64,000 nt of DNA from Nannocystis sp. (GCF_016714285.1 NZ_JADJNN010000003.1:620001-684000), one strand, 5' to 3'. Positions 31,350 to 40,773 are shown, counted from the stretch's first letter. Notes: generated by a model not told the origin, from the letters alone. Made by a program: numbers and translations.

Positions 31350-32414
31350 CTAGACCGTGCCGTGCATCTGGCTCATGCCGACGATCTCGTCGACGAGCTC
31401 CTGCTCGGCGCGCTTGTGCATGACCTCGTTGATCTGGACCAGCGCGGAGGGGCTGGTGAAGTTGATCTCGGAGAGCAGGTCGCCGATGAAGTCGAGGCCG
31501 AGGAGGTGGAGGCCGCGCGGGCTGAGGGCGTCGGCGACGGCGGCGACGGCGGCGAGCTGGCGCGGGGTGGGATCGAAGGCGCGGACGCTCGCACCCTGAT
31601 GCAGGTTCGCCAGGCGCGAGCCGGGGCCGGGGATCCGGGCGACGCTGCCGAGGATGCGGCGGTTCATGACCAGGATCCGGAGATCGCCGCGGGTGGAGAT
31701 CGCGGGCTGGAAGGGCTGCACAACCACGCCGCTGGTGTCGGCGTGGGCGGCCCAGTAGGCGGCGAGCTCGGCCTCGGGGGCGAGCGGCGGGAAGAAGGCG
31801 ATGCCGCGGCCGCTGCACTCGCCGAGCGGCTTGACGACGGCCTCGAGCGGCTGGGCCCGGACGGCGCGCAGCAGGGCCGGGAGGTCGGGGCAGTGGACGG
31901 TGGGGACGGCGAACTCGGGGAACAGGGTGGCGGCGAGCAGGTGCTCCGAGTGGCGGAGCACCTCGGCGGGGTCGTTGATCTGCAGCGGGCCGCGCTCGCG
32001 CGGAGGACCGGGACATGTGCTCAGGTCCGCGGAGCCGGGGTGGAGGCTTGCGGAGCTGACGTGCAGGCCAGCGAAGCCAGGGCTCAAGCAAGCGAAGTGG
32101 TTGGCGTGGGCGCGGTAGGTGGCGTCGACCGGCGGGTCCTTGCGGTGAATGAGGACGGTGTAGTCGCGGGCGTCGGCGCGGCGCTGTGGGCCGAGCGTGG
32201 CGTAGGGCTCGCGGGCGGGGTCGACGTGGACGACGGCGTTGACCGGGAGCGCGGCGAGGTAGGTCGCGCTCGCCACGTGGGGGTCGCAGGCGAGGAGATC
32301 GCAGTAGTCGACCTCGATCCCGCGCCCTCGCAGCTCGGCCATCACGCGCAGCGTGGTGTCGAAGCGCGGCTGGAAGCTGGCGACCGGGTCGCCGGTGATG
32401 AGGTACTTCGCCAT
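31350..32414 (-). CDS. Glutathione synthase-like ATP-grasp ligase
   Basis: A 354-residue ATP-grasp protein resembling GshB. Seen in order: TVLIHRKDPPVDATY, INDPAEVLRHSEHLLAATLFPEF, VVKPLGECSGRGI (ATP-binding), RGDLRILVMNRRILGSVAR, and EINFTSPSALVQINEV at the metal site. GshB joins gamma-glutamylcysteine and glycine; no gshA is nearby and the substrate may differ. Between the RKDPP and INDPAEV motifs there is an extra segment of about 33 residues made of four 7-residue repeats and a hairpin element. ATG at 32414; divergent from the binding-protein gene. Confidence 0.8.
   Translation of the reverse strand: MAKYLITGDPVASFQPRFDTTLRVMAELRGRGIEVDYCDLLACDPHVASATYLAALPVNAVVHVDPAREPYATLGPQRRADARDYTVLIHRKDPPVDATYRAHANHFACLSPGFAGLHVSSASLHPGSADLSTCPGPPRERGPLQINDPAEVLRHSEHLLAATLFPEFAVPTVHCPDLPALLRAVRAQPLEAVVKPLGECSGRGIAFFPPLAPEAELAAYWAAHADTSGVVVQPFQPAISTRGDLRILVMNRRILGSVARIPGPGSRLANLHQGASVRAFDPTPRQLAAVAAVADALSPRGLHLLGLDFIGDLLSEINFTSPSALVQINEVMHKRAEQELVDEIVGMSQMHGTV
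32011..32099. repeat. Four degenerate 21-bp repeats plus hairpin, in frame
   Basis: Units 32016-32036, 32037-32057, 32058-32078 and 32079-32099 share the core around GC(G/A)GAGC or GCGAAGC. On the minus strand they encode HFACLSP, GFAGLHV, SSASLHP and GSADLST. A hairpin (GGACATG / CAGGTCC, 32011-32028) overlaps the last unit. Confidence 0.8.
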
Positions 32415-32517
32415 CGTGGTCCCGGGCCGGCGCAGGCTAGCCACGCCCTGGGGTGGCGGCGAGCGGGCGGACCGTGACGTTGCGCTCGCGGCTGCGGGCG
32501 GTGTAGCGTGGCGAGCG

Positions 32518-33588
32518 ATGAGCCTGAGCCGACGAAAGGTCTGCACGCTGCTCGGCGGGCTCCCGGGGGTGATGGGGCTGGGTGGGCTCGTGGGCCCGGG
32601 TTGCAGCCGGGAGTCGCGGCAGCTGACGCTGTACAACTGGGGCGACTATCTGGCGCCCGAGGTGGTGGAGCGCTTCGCGGCGCGCGAGGGCGGAGCGACG
32701 GTCACGCAGGATTTTTATCTGTCGGAGGGCGAGCTGTTCGCCAAGCTGCAGGCGCGCGCGGCCTACGACCTGTGCGTGCCGCTCGACTACCAGATGTCGC
32801 GGTTGCAGCAGCACGGGCTGGTGCGTGCGCTGGACCTGAAGCAGCTGCCGGGGGTGGCGAACCTGGCGGAGAAGTTCCCGCCGTGGCGCGCGCGAGCCGA
32901 GCGCGGCGGGGCGTGTCACGCGATCCCGTATCTGTGGGGCACGACGGGGATCGGCTACGACAGCGATAAGATCGCGGCGCCGCCGACCAGCTGGAAGGCG
33001 CTGTTCGACCTGCGCTACGCCGGTCGGATCAGCGTGATCGACAGCAAGGGCGACGTGTTCGACCAGGCGCTGCTGGCCGCGGGCATGGGGATCAACTCGA
33101 CCGACAAGCCGGCGCTGCAGGACAAGATCTTCCCGATGCTCGAGGAGCAGAAGAAGATCTTGCGGGCGTACGACAGCAGCCCGGCGCGGGCGCTGGTGAC
33201 GGGCGAGACCTGGATCGCGCAGATCGACAGCGGCGACCTGATGCGGGCGCGCAGCAGCAAGCCGAGCCTGCGCTACGTGATCCCCGAGGAGGGCGCGGCG
33301 TACTGGGTCGACTATCTGGCGGTGCCGGCGGCGAGCACCCAGGCGCCGCTGGCCCACGCGTTCATCGAGTTCCTGCTCGACCCGGAGATCGCGGCGATCA
33401 ACGCCAACTTCCTCCACTTCGCCACGCCGAACCGGGTCGCGCTCGAGCGCGGCCTCATCACCGACAAGGATGACCCGCAGGTGTACCCGCCCGAGACGCT
33501 GATGCCGAAGTTGCACGTGTCCGAACATTGGTTCGGTGAGACCGAGAACCTGGTCGACAAGCTCTGGCTCGAGCTGCGGGGGAGCTGA
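32518..33588 (+). CDS. Polyamine-type ABC substrate-binding lipoprotein (PotD-like)
   Basis: A 356-residue periplasmic binding protein. The N-terminus has a twin-arginine-like SRRKV and a lipobox GPGC (Cys29). LTLYNWGDYLAPEVVERF is the PotD-family start of the mature protein, followed by YDLCVPLDYQMSRL, AIPYLWGTTGIGYDSDKI and YVIPEEGAAYWVDYLAVP. Relatives bind spermidine or putrescine. The nearest permease and ATPase lie 6-11 kb away and may or may not be partners. A dioxygenase gene follows after 4 bp, so the two are co-transcribed. ATG at 32518. Confidence 0.88.
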   Translation: MSLSRRKVCTLLGGLPGVMGLGGLVGPGCSRESRQLTLYNWGDYLAPEVVERFAAREGGATVTQDFYLSEGELFAKLQARAAYDLCVPLDYQMSRLQQHGLVRALDLKQLPGVANLAEKFPPWRARAERGGACHAIPYLWGTTGIGYDSDKIAAPPTSWKALFDLRYAGRISVIDSKGDVFDQALLAAGMGINSTDKPALQDKIFPMLEEQKKILRAYDSSPARALVTGETWIAQIDSGDLMRARSSKPSLRYVIPEEGAAYWVDYLAVPAASTQAPLAHAFIEFLLDPEIAAINANFLHFATPNRVALERGLITDKDDPQVYPPETLMPKLHVSEHWFGETENLVDKLWLELRGS

Positions 33589-33592
33589 GCCG

Positions 33593-34639
33593 ATGCCCCA
33601 GTTCTCGACGATCCGGAATGAGGCGGGCGACAGCCTGCCGGTGGCCAGCGGCGGAGGCGGTCTGGCGGGGCTGCTGGAGTTCGTGGAGCACGAGCGCGGG
33701 TGGCTCGGCGATCAGCTGAACACCCGCGGGGCGGCGCTGCTGCGGGGCTTCGGCCTGCGCACGCCGGCCGAGTTCGAGGTGGCGGCCCGCGCGGTCGAGC
33801 CGACGCTGCAGAACGAGTACCTCGGGACCTCGCCGCGCGACGCGTTGACGCCGTACGTGTTCTCGGCGAGCGAGCTGCCGCCCTACTACCCGATCCCGCA
33901 GCACTGCGAGATGACCTTCGTGAAGACCCCGCCGCGACGGCTGATGTTCGCCTGTCTGGTGGCGCCGCAGGGCGGCGGCGGCGAGACGCCGCTGTGCGAC
34001 ATGCGAACAGTGGCGGCGGAGCTCGATCCGGCGGTCCGCGAGCGGTTCGAGCGCGGGGGGATCCGCATCATCCGCAACTATGGCGGGCCCTCGGGGAAGG
34101 GGCGCTTCGATCTGTGGCAGCTCAAGCGCTGGGACGAGCTGTTCCAGACCACCGACCGCTCGGCGGTCGAGGCGAAGTGCGCGGCCGAGGGGGTGTTCAC
34201 GGACCTGGCCTGGGGCCCGGGCGACCGCCTGCGCCTGATCAGCGAGCACGACGCGCTGCGGGCCCACCCGGAGACGGGCGTGCCGGTGTGGTTCAACCAC
34301 GTGCAGGTGTTCCACCTGTCGACCGCGGCGGCCGAGCTGCGGCGGATCTACGGGCGCACCGGCGATCTGCGCAGCCTCGGTCTGTGGGGCTTCGCGCGGG
34401 TGATGACGGCGGTGAAGCGGCGCAGCAAGGGGTCGGAGGCGCAGGCGATGCACTGCACGCACCGGGGCGGGCGCGAGATCGCGGAAGCCGATCTCGAGCA
34501 TGTGCGCGACACGATCTGGCGCCACCTGATCGCGGAGCCGTGGCAGCAGGGCGATATGGTGGTGATCGATAACGCCGCGGTGTCGCACGGGCGCCTGCCG
34601 TATCGCGGGCCGCGGCAAGTCGTGGTCGCCTGGGCCTGA
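33593..34639 (+). CDS. TauD/TfdA-family (SyrP-like) Fe(II)/2-oxoglutarate dioxygenase
   Basis: A 348-residue oxygenase. The iron ligands are seen as HCEMTF (a His-x-Glu in place of the usual His-x-Asp, as in SyrP-like members) and a distal His in AVSHGRLPY; the Arg for 2-oxoglutarate is in GPRQVVVAW. TLQNEYLGTSPRDAL and FACLVAPQGGGGETPLCDMR are typical. These enzymes hydroxylate small molecules or carrier-bound amino acids. Four bases after the binding-protein gene, so it may act on the substrate that protein brings in. Confidence 0.83.
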   Translation: MPQFSTIRNEAGDSLPVASGGGGLAGLLEFVEHERGWLGDQLNTRGAALLRGFGLRTPAEFEVAARAVEPTLQNEYLGTSPRDALTPYVFSASELPPYYPIPQHCEMTFVKTPPRRLMFACLVAPQGGGGETPLCDMRTVAAELDPAVRERFERGGIRIIRNYGGPSGKGRFDLWQLKRWDELFQTTDRSAVEAKCAAEGVFTDLAWGPGDRLRLISEHDALRAHPETGVPVWFNHVQVFHLSTAAAELRRIYGRTGDLRSLGLWGFARVMTAVKRRSKGSEAQAMHCTHRGGREIAEADLEHVRDTIWRHLIAEPWQQGDMVVIDNAAVSHGRLPYRGPRQVVVAWA

Positions 34640-34661
34640 GACAATCGATAGAGTGGCGGTG

Positions 34662-35249
34662 ATGAAGGCCTTGTCCCGTCACCTCACCCTCGCGCTCGTC
34701 CTCCTCGCTGCCGCGGCGCCGATCGTGCCCGCGTGCTCGCCGTACACGGTGGTGCAGAAGTCGGGGCCGCCGTCGGCACTGGCGGGGGTGAAGCAGGTGC
34801 AGGTGCGCTTCGACTGGTCGCAGGTGCGCGTGCTCGGCAAGTCGGAGGCGGAGTATCTGGCCGAGAAGGACGCGGGGGAGCAGGCCGACTTCCAGGTGAT
34901 CAAGCAGGAGACCGACGCGGCGATCCTCGAGGGGTTGACGGGCACCGTCGGCGCGGGTGTCAGCTTCACCACCGGGGCCGGGCCGCTCGATCCGGCCCAG
35001 CCGGCGGTGGTGGTGCAGTACGTGGACGTGCAGACCGGCATCTACACCCCGGTGTACAGCCTGCCCTCGAAGATCGCGGCGCGCTTCTCGTGGGGCCGCG
35101 ACGGCAACTTCACCGACATCATCGACACCAACGCGATGGTGGGGGCGAGCATGACGACCCCGTCGGACCACCAGCGCATGGGCATGGCCGGGAAGATGAT
35201 CGGCAAGGCCGCGGGGAAGTTCTTCGTCGAGGCCCAGGGCGGGAAGTAG
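34662..35249 (+). CDS. Lipoprotein of unknown function
   Basis: A 195-residue exported protein: lipobox VPAC (Cys25), then VKQVQVRFDWSQVRVLGKSEAEYL and a C-terminal GKMIGKAAGKFFVEAQGGK. The middle (AVVVQYVDVQTGIYTPVY) has the alternating strands of small outer-membrane lipoproteins such as DUF4410-like ones, but I do not recognise a family firmly. ATG at 34662, 22 bp after the dioxygenase gene, same strand. Confidence 0.7.
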   Translation: MKALSRHLTLALVLLAAAAPIVPACSPYTVVQKSGPPSALAGVKQVQVRFDWSQVRVLGKSEAEYLAEKDAGEQADFQVIKQETDAAILEGLTGTVGAGVSFTTGAGPLDPAQPAVVVQYVDVQTGIYTPVYSLPSKIAARFSWGRDGNFTDIIDTNAMVGASMTTPSDHQRMGMAGKMIGKAAGKFFVEAQGGK

Positions 35250-35313
35250 GGCTGCGGTGCCTGGGCTGGGAGTGGCGTTGACTGGCCCGCGGGCCGCCCG
35301 CAAGGTCGCAAGG

Positions 35314-36918
35314 ATGCGCGCTTCCTGGCTGGCAATCGCGTGGACGGTGGTGTTGCCCGGTCTGGCCTGCGGTGACGCCGGGCCTGCGACGATGGAGGCG
35401 GGGAGCTCGAGCTCGGGCGGGACAACGGCAGTGGGCAGCACGACGGAGCCCACGCCGACGAGCTCGAGCGCCGGGTCGAGCGGGGCGACGGGCGAGAGCG
35501 GCGAGGCGACGACGATGCTGGCGCCGGTGTGTGGCGACGGGGTGGTCGACGAGGGCGAGGCCTGCGACGACGGCAACCAGGAGGACCGGGACGGCTGCTC
35601 CAACGAGTGTTCGGACGCGTACGTGCCCGATGCGGTGACGATGGGCATGGAGCTGCCCAAGGTGCTGCCCGTGCTGCGGGTGAACGTGGGCGGGCAGACG
35701 ATCGAGAAGGATGTCGAGATCGCGGGGACGATCGAGGTGTTCGAGGAGCACGACGGGACGCTCACCGACCTCGACAAGATCTCGCCGACGCTGACCACGA
35801 AGATCGCGTTCGAGGGCCGCGGGAACTTCACGTGGACGCTGCCGAAGAAGGGTTACGCGTTTGAGCTGCAGGACGGCGCGGGCAACGGGCTGGACCAGAC
35901 GATGCTCGGGCTGCCCGCCGGCAGCGACTTCGCGCTCTATGCTTGTTATACGGACAAGACCTGCATGCGCAACGCGCTGGTGTTCGCGCTCGGGCAGGAG
36001 CTGGGGAAGTGGAGCCCGCGGACGCGCTTCGTCGAGCTGGTGATCGACGGTGATTACCGCGGGCTCTACATGGTATGGGAGCGCATTCGTCGCGACGAGA
36101 CCCGCTGCGACGTCGACAAGCCGGCGGCGACCGCCAAGGCCGGCGACGTGAGCGGCGGGTACATCCTGCGCCACGAGGGCGGCGGCAAGGGGCCCGAGAC
36201 GGTGGACGGCGTGGTCTACGAGCAGGACTTTGCGACCAGCAACGGGTATGTGTACACTTTTCATTATCCCGACGCGTCAAAGCTGACGGCCGAGCAATCC
36301 ACGTACCTGCGCGGCTACATGCAGGACTTTGAGGACGCGCTGCAGGCAGATCCGGCGGACCACGCCAGCTGGATCGACCTGCCGTCGTGGGTGGACCACT
36401 CGATCGTCGAGGAGCTGACCAATAATTGGGACGGCTATGTGCACAGCGTCTATATGACGAAGGCGTCGGCGGAGGATGGCGGGCGGCTGGCGATGGGGCC
36501 GCTGTGGGACTACGACCTGGCCTTCGCCAACGGCAACGTGACTGGCTACAACTGCGCGACCGACAATTGGGCCTACCAGAACGTGCGCGGCGCGCCCGAC
36601 GATATGCCCACATATTGGCTCTCGCTGTTCGCGGACGCGGCGTTCCAGGGCGCGTTCAAGTGCCGCTGGCAGGCGCTGCGAGGCGGGCCGATCAGCAGCG
36701 ACAGCTTCGCCGCGCGGGTGGCGAGCTGGGTGGCGTACACGGCGAAGGCCCGCGTCCGCGATCAGGTCCGCTGGCCGACGCTGGGGATGATGATCTTCCC
36801 CAACTGCTTCTCGCGGCCGACCTACGACGAGGAGGTGACGGCGCTGATGGAGTGGATCGACGCGCGGGTCGCCTGGCTCGACGGACAGGCGGCGGCGATG
36901 CCGGGCAGCTGTTCGTGA
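35314..36918 (+). CDS. CotH-family protein kinase-like lipoprotein
   Basis: A 534-residue exported protein: lipobox GLAC (Cys19), Ser/Thr/Gly linker, one DUF4215-like Cys unit CGDGVVDEGEACDDGNQEDRDGC, then a CotH domain (IAFEGRGNFTWTLPKKGYAFEL, RFVELVIDGDYRGLYMVWERI, LPSWVDHSIVEELTNNWDGY, LAMGPLWDYDLAFANGN). CotH proteins are secreted atypical kinases known from spore coats; in myxobacteria they are common surface lipoproteins of unknown target. ATG at 35314. Followed after 104 bp by a Cys-rich lipoprotein gene. Confidence 0.88.
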   Translation: MRASWLAIAWTVVLPGLACGDAGPATMEAGSSSSGGTTAVGSTTEPTPTSSSAGSSGATGESGEATTMLAPVCGDGVVDEGEACDDGNQEDRDGCSNECSDAYVPDAVTMGMELPKVLPVLRVNVGGQTIEKDVEIAGTIEVFEEHDGTLTDLDKISPTLTTKIAFEGRGNFTWTLPKKGYAFELQDGAGNGLDQTMLGLPAGSDFALYACYTDKTCMRNALVFALGQELGKWSPRTRFVELVIDGDYRGLYMVWERIRRDETRCDVDKPAATAKAGDVSGGYILRHEGGGKGPETVDGVVYEQDFATSNGYVYTFHYPDASKLTAEQSTYLRGYMQDFEDALQADPADHASWIDLPSWVDHSIVEELTNNWDGYVHSVYMTKASAEDGGRLAMGPLWDYDLAFANGNVTGYNCATDNWAYQNVRGAPDDMPTYWLSLFADAAFQGAFKCRWQALRGGPISSDSFAARVASWVAYTAKARVRDQVRWPTLGMMIFPNCFSRPTYDEEVTALMEWIDARVAWLDGQAAAMPGSCS

Positions 36919-37022
36919 GCTCCAAACGAAGCTCAACCGCTGTCCTCCGGCCGAGTCCGACCTCGCGCTCCCGCGCTGACCGCATTGACAGGCACATCGG
37001 GATCCGCCGATGCTGCTGGATC

Positions 37023-37835
37023 ATGCGCCGCTCGGCTCCTCGCATCGCGTCGTGGTGCCTCCTCGTCCTCGCCTGCGGCGACAACAGGGGCGGGTCCTCG
37101 TCGAACGCCACCCTCGCGACTACCACCGAAGCGACCACCGACACCGACGGATCCGCCACGGCCAGCCCGACCAGCACGGGTCCGACCACCGACCCGACCT
37201 CGGGACCGCCGGGCACATACTGCCAGGAGCGCTGCACCGCTGACATCGACTGTCAGATCGCGGGCACGGACATCGGCTCGACCTGCGAAAACGGCACCTG
37301 CACCGAGTTTTCGCCGAACGCGTGCGCCATCGACTTCGAGTGCACCGTTGTCCACAGCGAATGGCTCGGCCTCTGCGTCGCTCAGGCCGAGTGCCCGATG
37401 GGCTACGCCTGCGCCCGCGTCGACGAGCTGGGCCGCTGCGCGCCGCTCCCCGGCCAGCGCGGGTGCATGGCCGGTACCCAGGAGCTCATGGTGCCGCCGT
37501 ATGAAGGCGGCGCCGACATCACCGTGTGCGGCGTGACCGGGTGGACCTGCGACGGCGGCACCTGCATCAACCCCTGCGAGAGCGACGCCGACTGTGGCAG
37601 CACCCACCGGCCGCACTGCAGCGCCGGCGACTGCGTGTGCCAGAGCGACGCCGAGTGCATGACCCAGGGCGCGGCCGCGTGCATCGACGGCCGCTGCGGC
37701 TGCAACGCGGACGACCAGTGCATCAGCTACAAGAGCGACACGTGCTTTGCCGGCCAGTGCGGCTGCTCGTCGGTCGCTGTGTGCCCCGAGAAGGTCTTTC
37801 ACGACGGCACGATGTGGGTCTGCGAGGGCCTGTGA
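37023..37835 (+). CDS. Cys-rich lipoprotein (paralogue A)
   Basis: A 270-residue exported protein: lipobox VLAC (Cys18), Thr-rich linker to about residue 65, then about 200 residues with many evenly spaced cysteines (CTADIDCQIAG, CAIDFECTVVHSEWLGLC, CESDADCGS, CNADDQC, CGCSSVAVC). The spacing resembles Dickkopf- or EGF-like disulphide modules. The protein at 45477 has the same layout and is a paralogue (GRCAPL, CESDADC against CKSDAEC, CGCSSS ends). ATG at 37023. Confidence 0.8.
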   Translation: MRRSAPRIASWCLLVLACGDNRGGSSSNATLATTTEATTDTDGSATASPTSTGPTTDPTSGPPGTYCQERCTADIDCQIAGTDIGSTCENGTCTEFSPNACAIDFECTVVHSEWLGLCVAQAECPMGYACARVDELGRCAPLPGQRGCMAGTQELMVPPYEGGADITVCGVTGWTCDGGTCINPCESDADCGSTHRPHCSAGDCVCQSDAECMTQGAAACIDGRCGCNADDQCISYKSDTCFAGQCGCSSVAVCPEKVFHDGTMWVCEGL

Positions 37836-37865
37836 GTCACGGGACGCCTGGCGGCGCTCGGAGTG

Positions 37866-38993
37866 TCACTCGTCCCAGTCGGCGCCCGCGTGCTCGCCGA
37901 GGGCGGGTGGGCGGCGGTAGCTGGCGATCGGGGTGCGCGACAGGTGGATCGGGCTGCGCAGGCAGGGGGTGCTGGCGTCGTCCATGGCGGTGAACAGGCC
38001 GCGGGCCAGGAGCTGGGGGTCGTGGGCGAGCTCGCCGAGGTTCTGGATCGGTCCGTGTGGGACGCCGGTGTCGGCGAGGCGGGCGAGCCAGTGGGCACGT
38101 GTCCCAAGGGACAGCCTGGCCTGGATCGCGGGGACCAGCAGCTCGCGGTGGCGGACGCGGGCGGGGTTGCTGGCGAAGCGCGGGTCGCCGGCCCAGCCGG
38201 GCTCGCCGAGGGCGCGGGCGAGGGCGGCGAACTGGGGGTCGTTGCCGACGGCGATGACGAGCGGACGGTCGGCGGTGGCGAAGCTCTGGTAGGGGACGAT
38301 CGTCGGGTGGGCGTCGCCGAGCGGGCGCGGGACCTCGCCGCTGCACAGGAAGTTCATGCCGAGGTTGGCGAGGCCGGCGACCTGGACGTCGAAGAGTGCG
38401 AGGTCGCAGTGCTGGCCGAGGCCGCTGCGCTCGCGCTCGCGGAGGGCGGCGAGGATGGCGATGACGGCGTAGAGGCCGGTGCTGAGGTCGGCGACGGCGA
38501 CCCCGACCTTGGTGGGGTGCTCGGGGTCGGGGCCGGTGACGCTCATGAGGCCGGCCATGGCCTGGATGAGCGCGTCGTAGCCGGCGCGCGGGGCGAGCGG
38601 GCCGGTGTGGCCGAAGCCGGTGATGCTGCAATAGACGAGGCGCGGGCAGCGAGGGTGGAGGCTGGGGAAGTCGAGCTGGTGGCGGGCGAGGTCGCCGGGC
38701 TTGAAGTTCTCGATCAGGACGTCGGCGCGGGAGAGCAGGCGGAGCAGGGCGGCGTGGTCGTCCGGGCGGGTGAAGTCGAGGAGGCGCGAGCGCTTGTTGC
38801 GGTTGGCGCTGAGATAGTAGGCGGCGACGCCGTCGTGGTCGGGCGGGCCCCAGCGGCGGGTGTCGTCGCCGCGGGGGTGCTCGACCTTGATGACATCGGC
38901 CCCGAGGTCGCCGAGGATCTGCGCGGCGTAGGGGCCGGCGAGGACGCGGGAGAGGTCGACGACTCGCAGGCCCGCGAGCGGGAGGGAGGACAT
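37866..38993 (-). CDS. CaiB/BaiF-family CoA-transferase
   Basis: A 375-residue family III CoA-transferase: LAGLRVVDLSRVLAGPYAAQ at the start, LGADVIKVEHPRGDDTRRWGPP, NKRSRLLDF, VLIENFKPGDL with the catalytic Asp region, and SITGFGHTGPLAPRAGYD. It moves CoA between carboxylic acids; the substrate is not evident. A hairpin element (38099-38114) encodes LSLGTRA just ahead of the conserved HWLARLADTGVPHGPI. Convergent with the Cys-rich lipoprotein gene and divergent from the cysteine synthase gene. Confidence 0.9.
   Translation of the reverse strand: MSSLPLAGLRVVDLSRVLAGPYAAQILGDLGADVIKVEHPRGDDTRRWGPPDHDGVAAYYLSANRNKRSRLLDFTRPDDHAALLRLLSRADVLIENFKPGDLARHQLDFPSLHPRCPRLVYCSITGFGHTGPLAPRAGYDALIQAMAGLMSVTGPDPEHPTKVGVAVADLSTGLYAVIAILAALRERERSGLGQHCDLALFDVQVAGLANLGMNFLCSGEVPRPLGDAHPTIVPYQSFATADRPLVIAVGNDPQFAALARALGEPGWAGDPRFASNPARVRHRELLVPAIQARLSLGTRAHWLARLADTGVPHGPIQNLGELAHDPQLLARGLFTAMDDASTPCLRSPIHLSRTPIASYRRPPALGEHAGADWDE
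38099..38114. repeat. Dispersed hairpin element, in frame in the CoA-transferase gene
   Basis: Arms GTGTCC and GGACAG around CAAG. This is the last copy before a stretch of about 24 kb without any. Confidence 0.75.
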
Positions 38994-39039
38994 CGCCGGG
39001 TTATAGCCGGTGCGCGCGGCGGTGTATGCTCGCGGGCGG

Positions 39040-39978
39040 GTGACGACGATCCTCGATCATATCGGTGGTACGCCGCTGGTGCCGCTGCGGCGGATCGGCG
39101 GCGGGCTGACGGTGCTGGCGAAGTGCGAGCACATGAACCCGGGCGGGAGCGTGAAGGACCGCATCGCCCGCGGGATCGTGCGCGACGCGGAGGCGCGTGG
39201 GGTGTTGCGGCCGGGGATGACCTTGATCGAGGCGACCGCGGGTAATACGGGGATGGGGCTGGCGTTGGTGGCGGCGGTGCGAGGATATCGCCTGGTCTGC
39301 GTGATGCCGGAGAAGATGTCGGTCGACAAGCGGCAGGCGCTGGCGGGCCTCGGGGCGCAGGTGATCGTGACGCCGAACGCGGCGCCGGGGCACGTCGATA
39401 ACTTTCGCAATGTGGCGCGGCGGCTGGCGGCGGAGCGCGGGTGGTTCCTGACCGATCAATTCGAGAATCCTGTGAACGTGGACGTGCATGCGGAGGAGAC
39501 GGCGGCGGAGATCCTGGCGCAGACGGACGGGCAGGTCGGGGCCTTCGTGGTCGGCGCGGGCACGGGTGGGACGATCAGCGGGGTCGGGCGACGATTGAAG
39601 GCGGCGTGCCCGGGGGTGCAGGTGGTGCTGGCAGATCCGGTCGGGTCGCTGCTGGCAGATTGGGTGGAGGGGCGGACGGACGGCAAGGACGCGAGCTACG
39701 CGGTGGAGGGGATCGGGGCGAGCGAGGCGCCGGTGAACCTGCACCGGGCGGTGATCGATTCGGCGGAGCGGGTGAGCGACGAGGAGAGCTTCGCGATGGT
39801 GCGTCGGTTGATCGTCGAGGAGGGGCTGCTGGTCGGGGGGTCGGCGGGGACCAACGTCGTGGCGGCGCTGCGGGTGGCGGCGCGCGGCGGGCTGCGTGGG
39901 CCGGTGGTGACGGTGCTGCCGGACGGGTGGGACCGCTATCGCGCGACGGCGTGGATGCAGCGGATGATGGGGGGGTGA
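39040..39978 (+). CDS. Cysteine synthase-family PLP enzyme
   Basis: A 312-residue pyridoxal-phosphate enzyme: IGGTPLVPLRRI, CEHMNPGGSVKDRIA with the PLP-binding Lys, EATAGNTGMGLALVAAV, and the phosphate loop GAGTGGTISGVGRRLK. It belongs to the O-acetylserine sulfhydrylase / cystathionine beta-synthase group; without the C-terminal CBS domains it could be either activity. GTG at 39040 fits the family start. 46 bp from the divergent CoA-transferase gene. Confidence 0.88.
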   Translation: MTTILDHIGGTPLVPLRRIGGGLTVLAKCEHMNPGGSVKDRIARGIVRDAEARGVLRPGMTLIEATAGNTGMGLALVAAVRGYRLVCVMPEKMSVDKRQALAGLGAQVIVTPNAAPGHVDNFRNVARRLAAERGWFLTDQFENPVNVDVHAEETAAEILAQTDGQVGAFVVGAGTGGTISGVGRRLKAACPGVQVVLADPVGSLLADWVEGRTDGKDASYAVEGIGASEAPVNLHRAVIDSAERVSDEESFAMVRRLIVEEGLLVGGSAGTNVVAALRVAARGGLRGPVVTVLPDGWDRYRATAWMQRMMGG

Positions 39979-40083
39979 GGGTCAGCGTGGGGATTGTTGC
40001 GCGGGGTGCAACGGGCTGTTGTGGGCTGTCTTGTGGGCTGTGGGCTGTCGCGCGGGCGGGGGGCGGTGATAAGGTCCGCGGCG

Positions 40084-40752
40084 ATGACGTACACGAACAA
40101 GGTCCTGCTGGCGGCGCTGCTGCTGTCGGTGAGTTGCAAGAGTGAGCTCGATGGCAAGCCGGTGGCGAAGGTCGCCGACGCCAAGGGCGAGGTGAAGCCG
40201 GCCACCGACGCGAAGGCGGACGCGAAGGCGGACACGAAGGCCGACGCGCCGAAGGCGGAGGCGAGGACGCTGAAGGCGGACCCGGCGGCGAGCACGATCG
40301 GGTTTGTCGGCGCCAAGATCACGGGCGACCACAAGGGCGACTTCAAGAAGTTTACGGGCGAGGCGACGGTCGCGGGGACGGTGCCGCAGTCGGTCAAGTT
40401 CTCGATCGAGATGGCGTCGGTGAGCTCGGACGCGGAGGACCTGACGACGCACCTCAAGAGCGCCGATTTCTTCGACGTGGAGAAGTTCCCGAAGGCCGAG
40501 TTCAGCTCGACCAAGATCGAGGCGAAGGTGGCCGGTGCGGCCAACTATGAGGTCACCGGTGACCTCGACCTGCACGGGGTCAAGAAGTCGATCAGCTTCC
40601 CGGCGACGATCACGGTCGACGACCGCGGGGCCAAGGGCGACGCGGAGTTCAAGATCAACCGCAAGGACTTCCAGATCGTGTACCCGGGCAAGCCGGACGA
40701 CCTGATCAAGGACGAGGTGCTGCTCAAGATCTCGCTTGGCTTTGTGCCCTGA
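40084..40752 (+). CDS. YceI-family lipoprotein
   Basis: A 222-residue exported protein: lipobox SVSC (Cys18), a charged linker of repeated ADAKADTKAD type, then a YceI domain from about residue 65 (STIGFVGAKITGDHKGDFKK, LTTHLKSADFFDVEKFPKAEF, VTGDLDLHGVKKSISFPATI). YceI proteins form a lipocalin-like barrel that binds isoprenoid or amide lipids. ATG at 40084. First of three same-strand genes with short gaps. Confidence 0.9.
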   Translation: MTYTNKVLLAALLLSVSCKSELDGKPVAKVADAKGEVKPATDAKADAKADTKADAPKAEARTLKADPAASTIGFVGAKITGDHKGDFKKFTGEATVAGTVPQSVKFSIEMASVSSDAEDLTTHLKSADFFDVEKFPKAEFSSTKIEAKVAGAANYEVTGDLDLHGVKKSISFPATITVDDRGAKGDAEFKINRKDFQIVYPGKPDDLIKDEVLLKISLGFVP

Positions 40753-40773
40753 GCCGGGCCAGGATGGGGTCGC

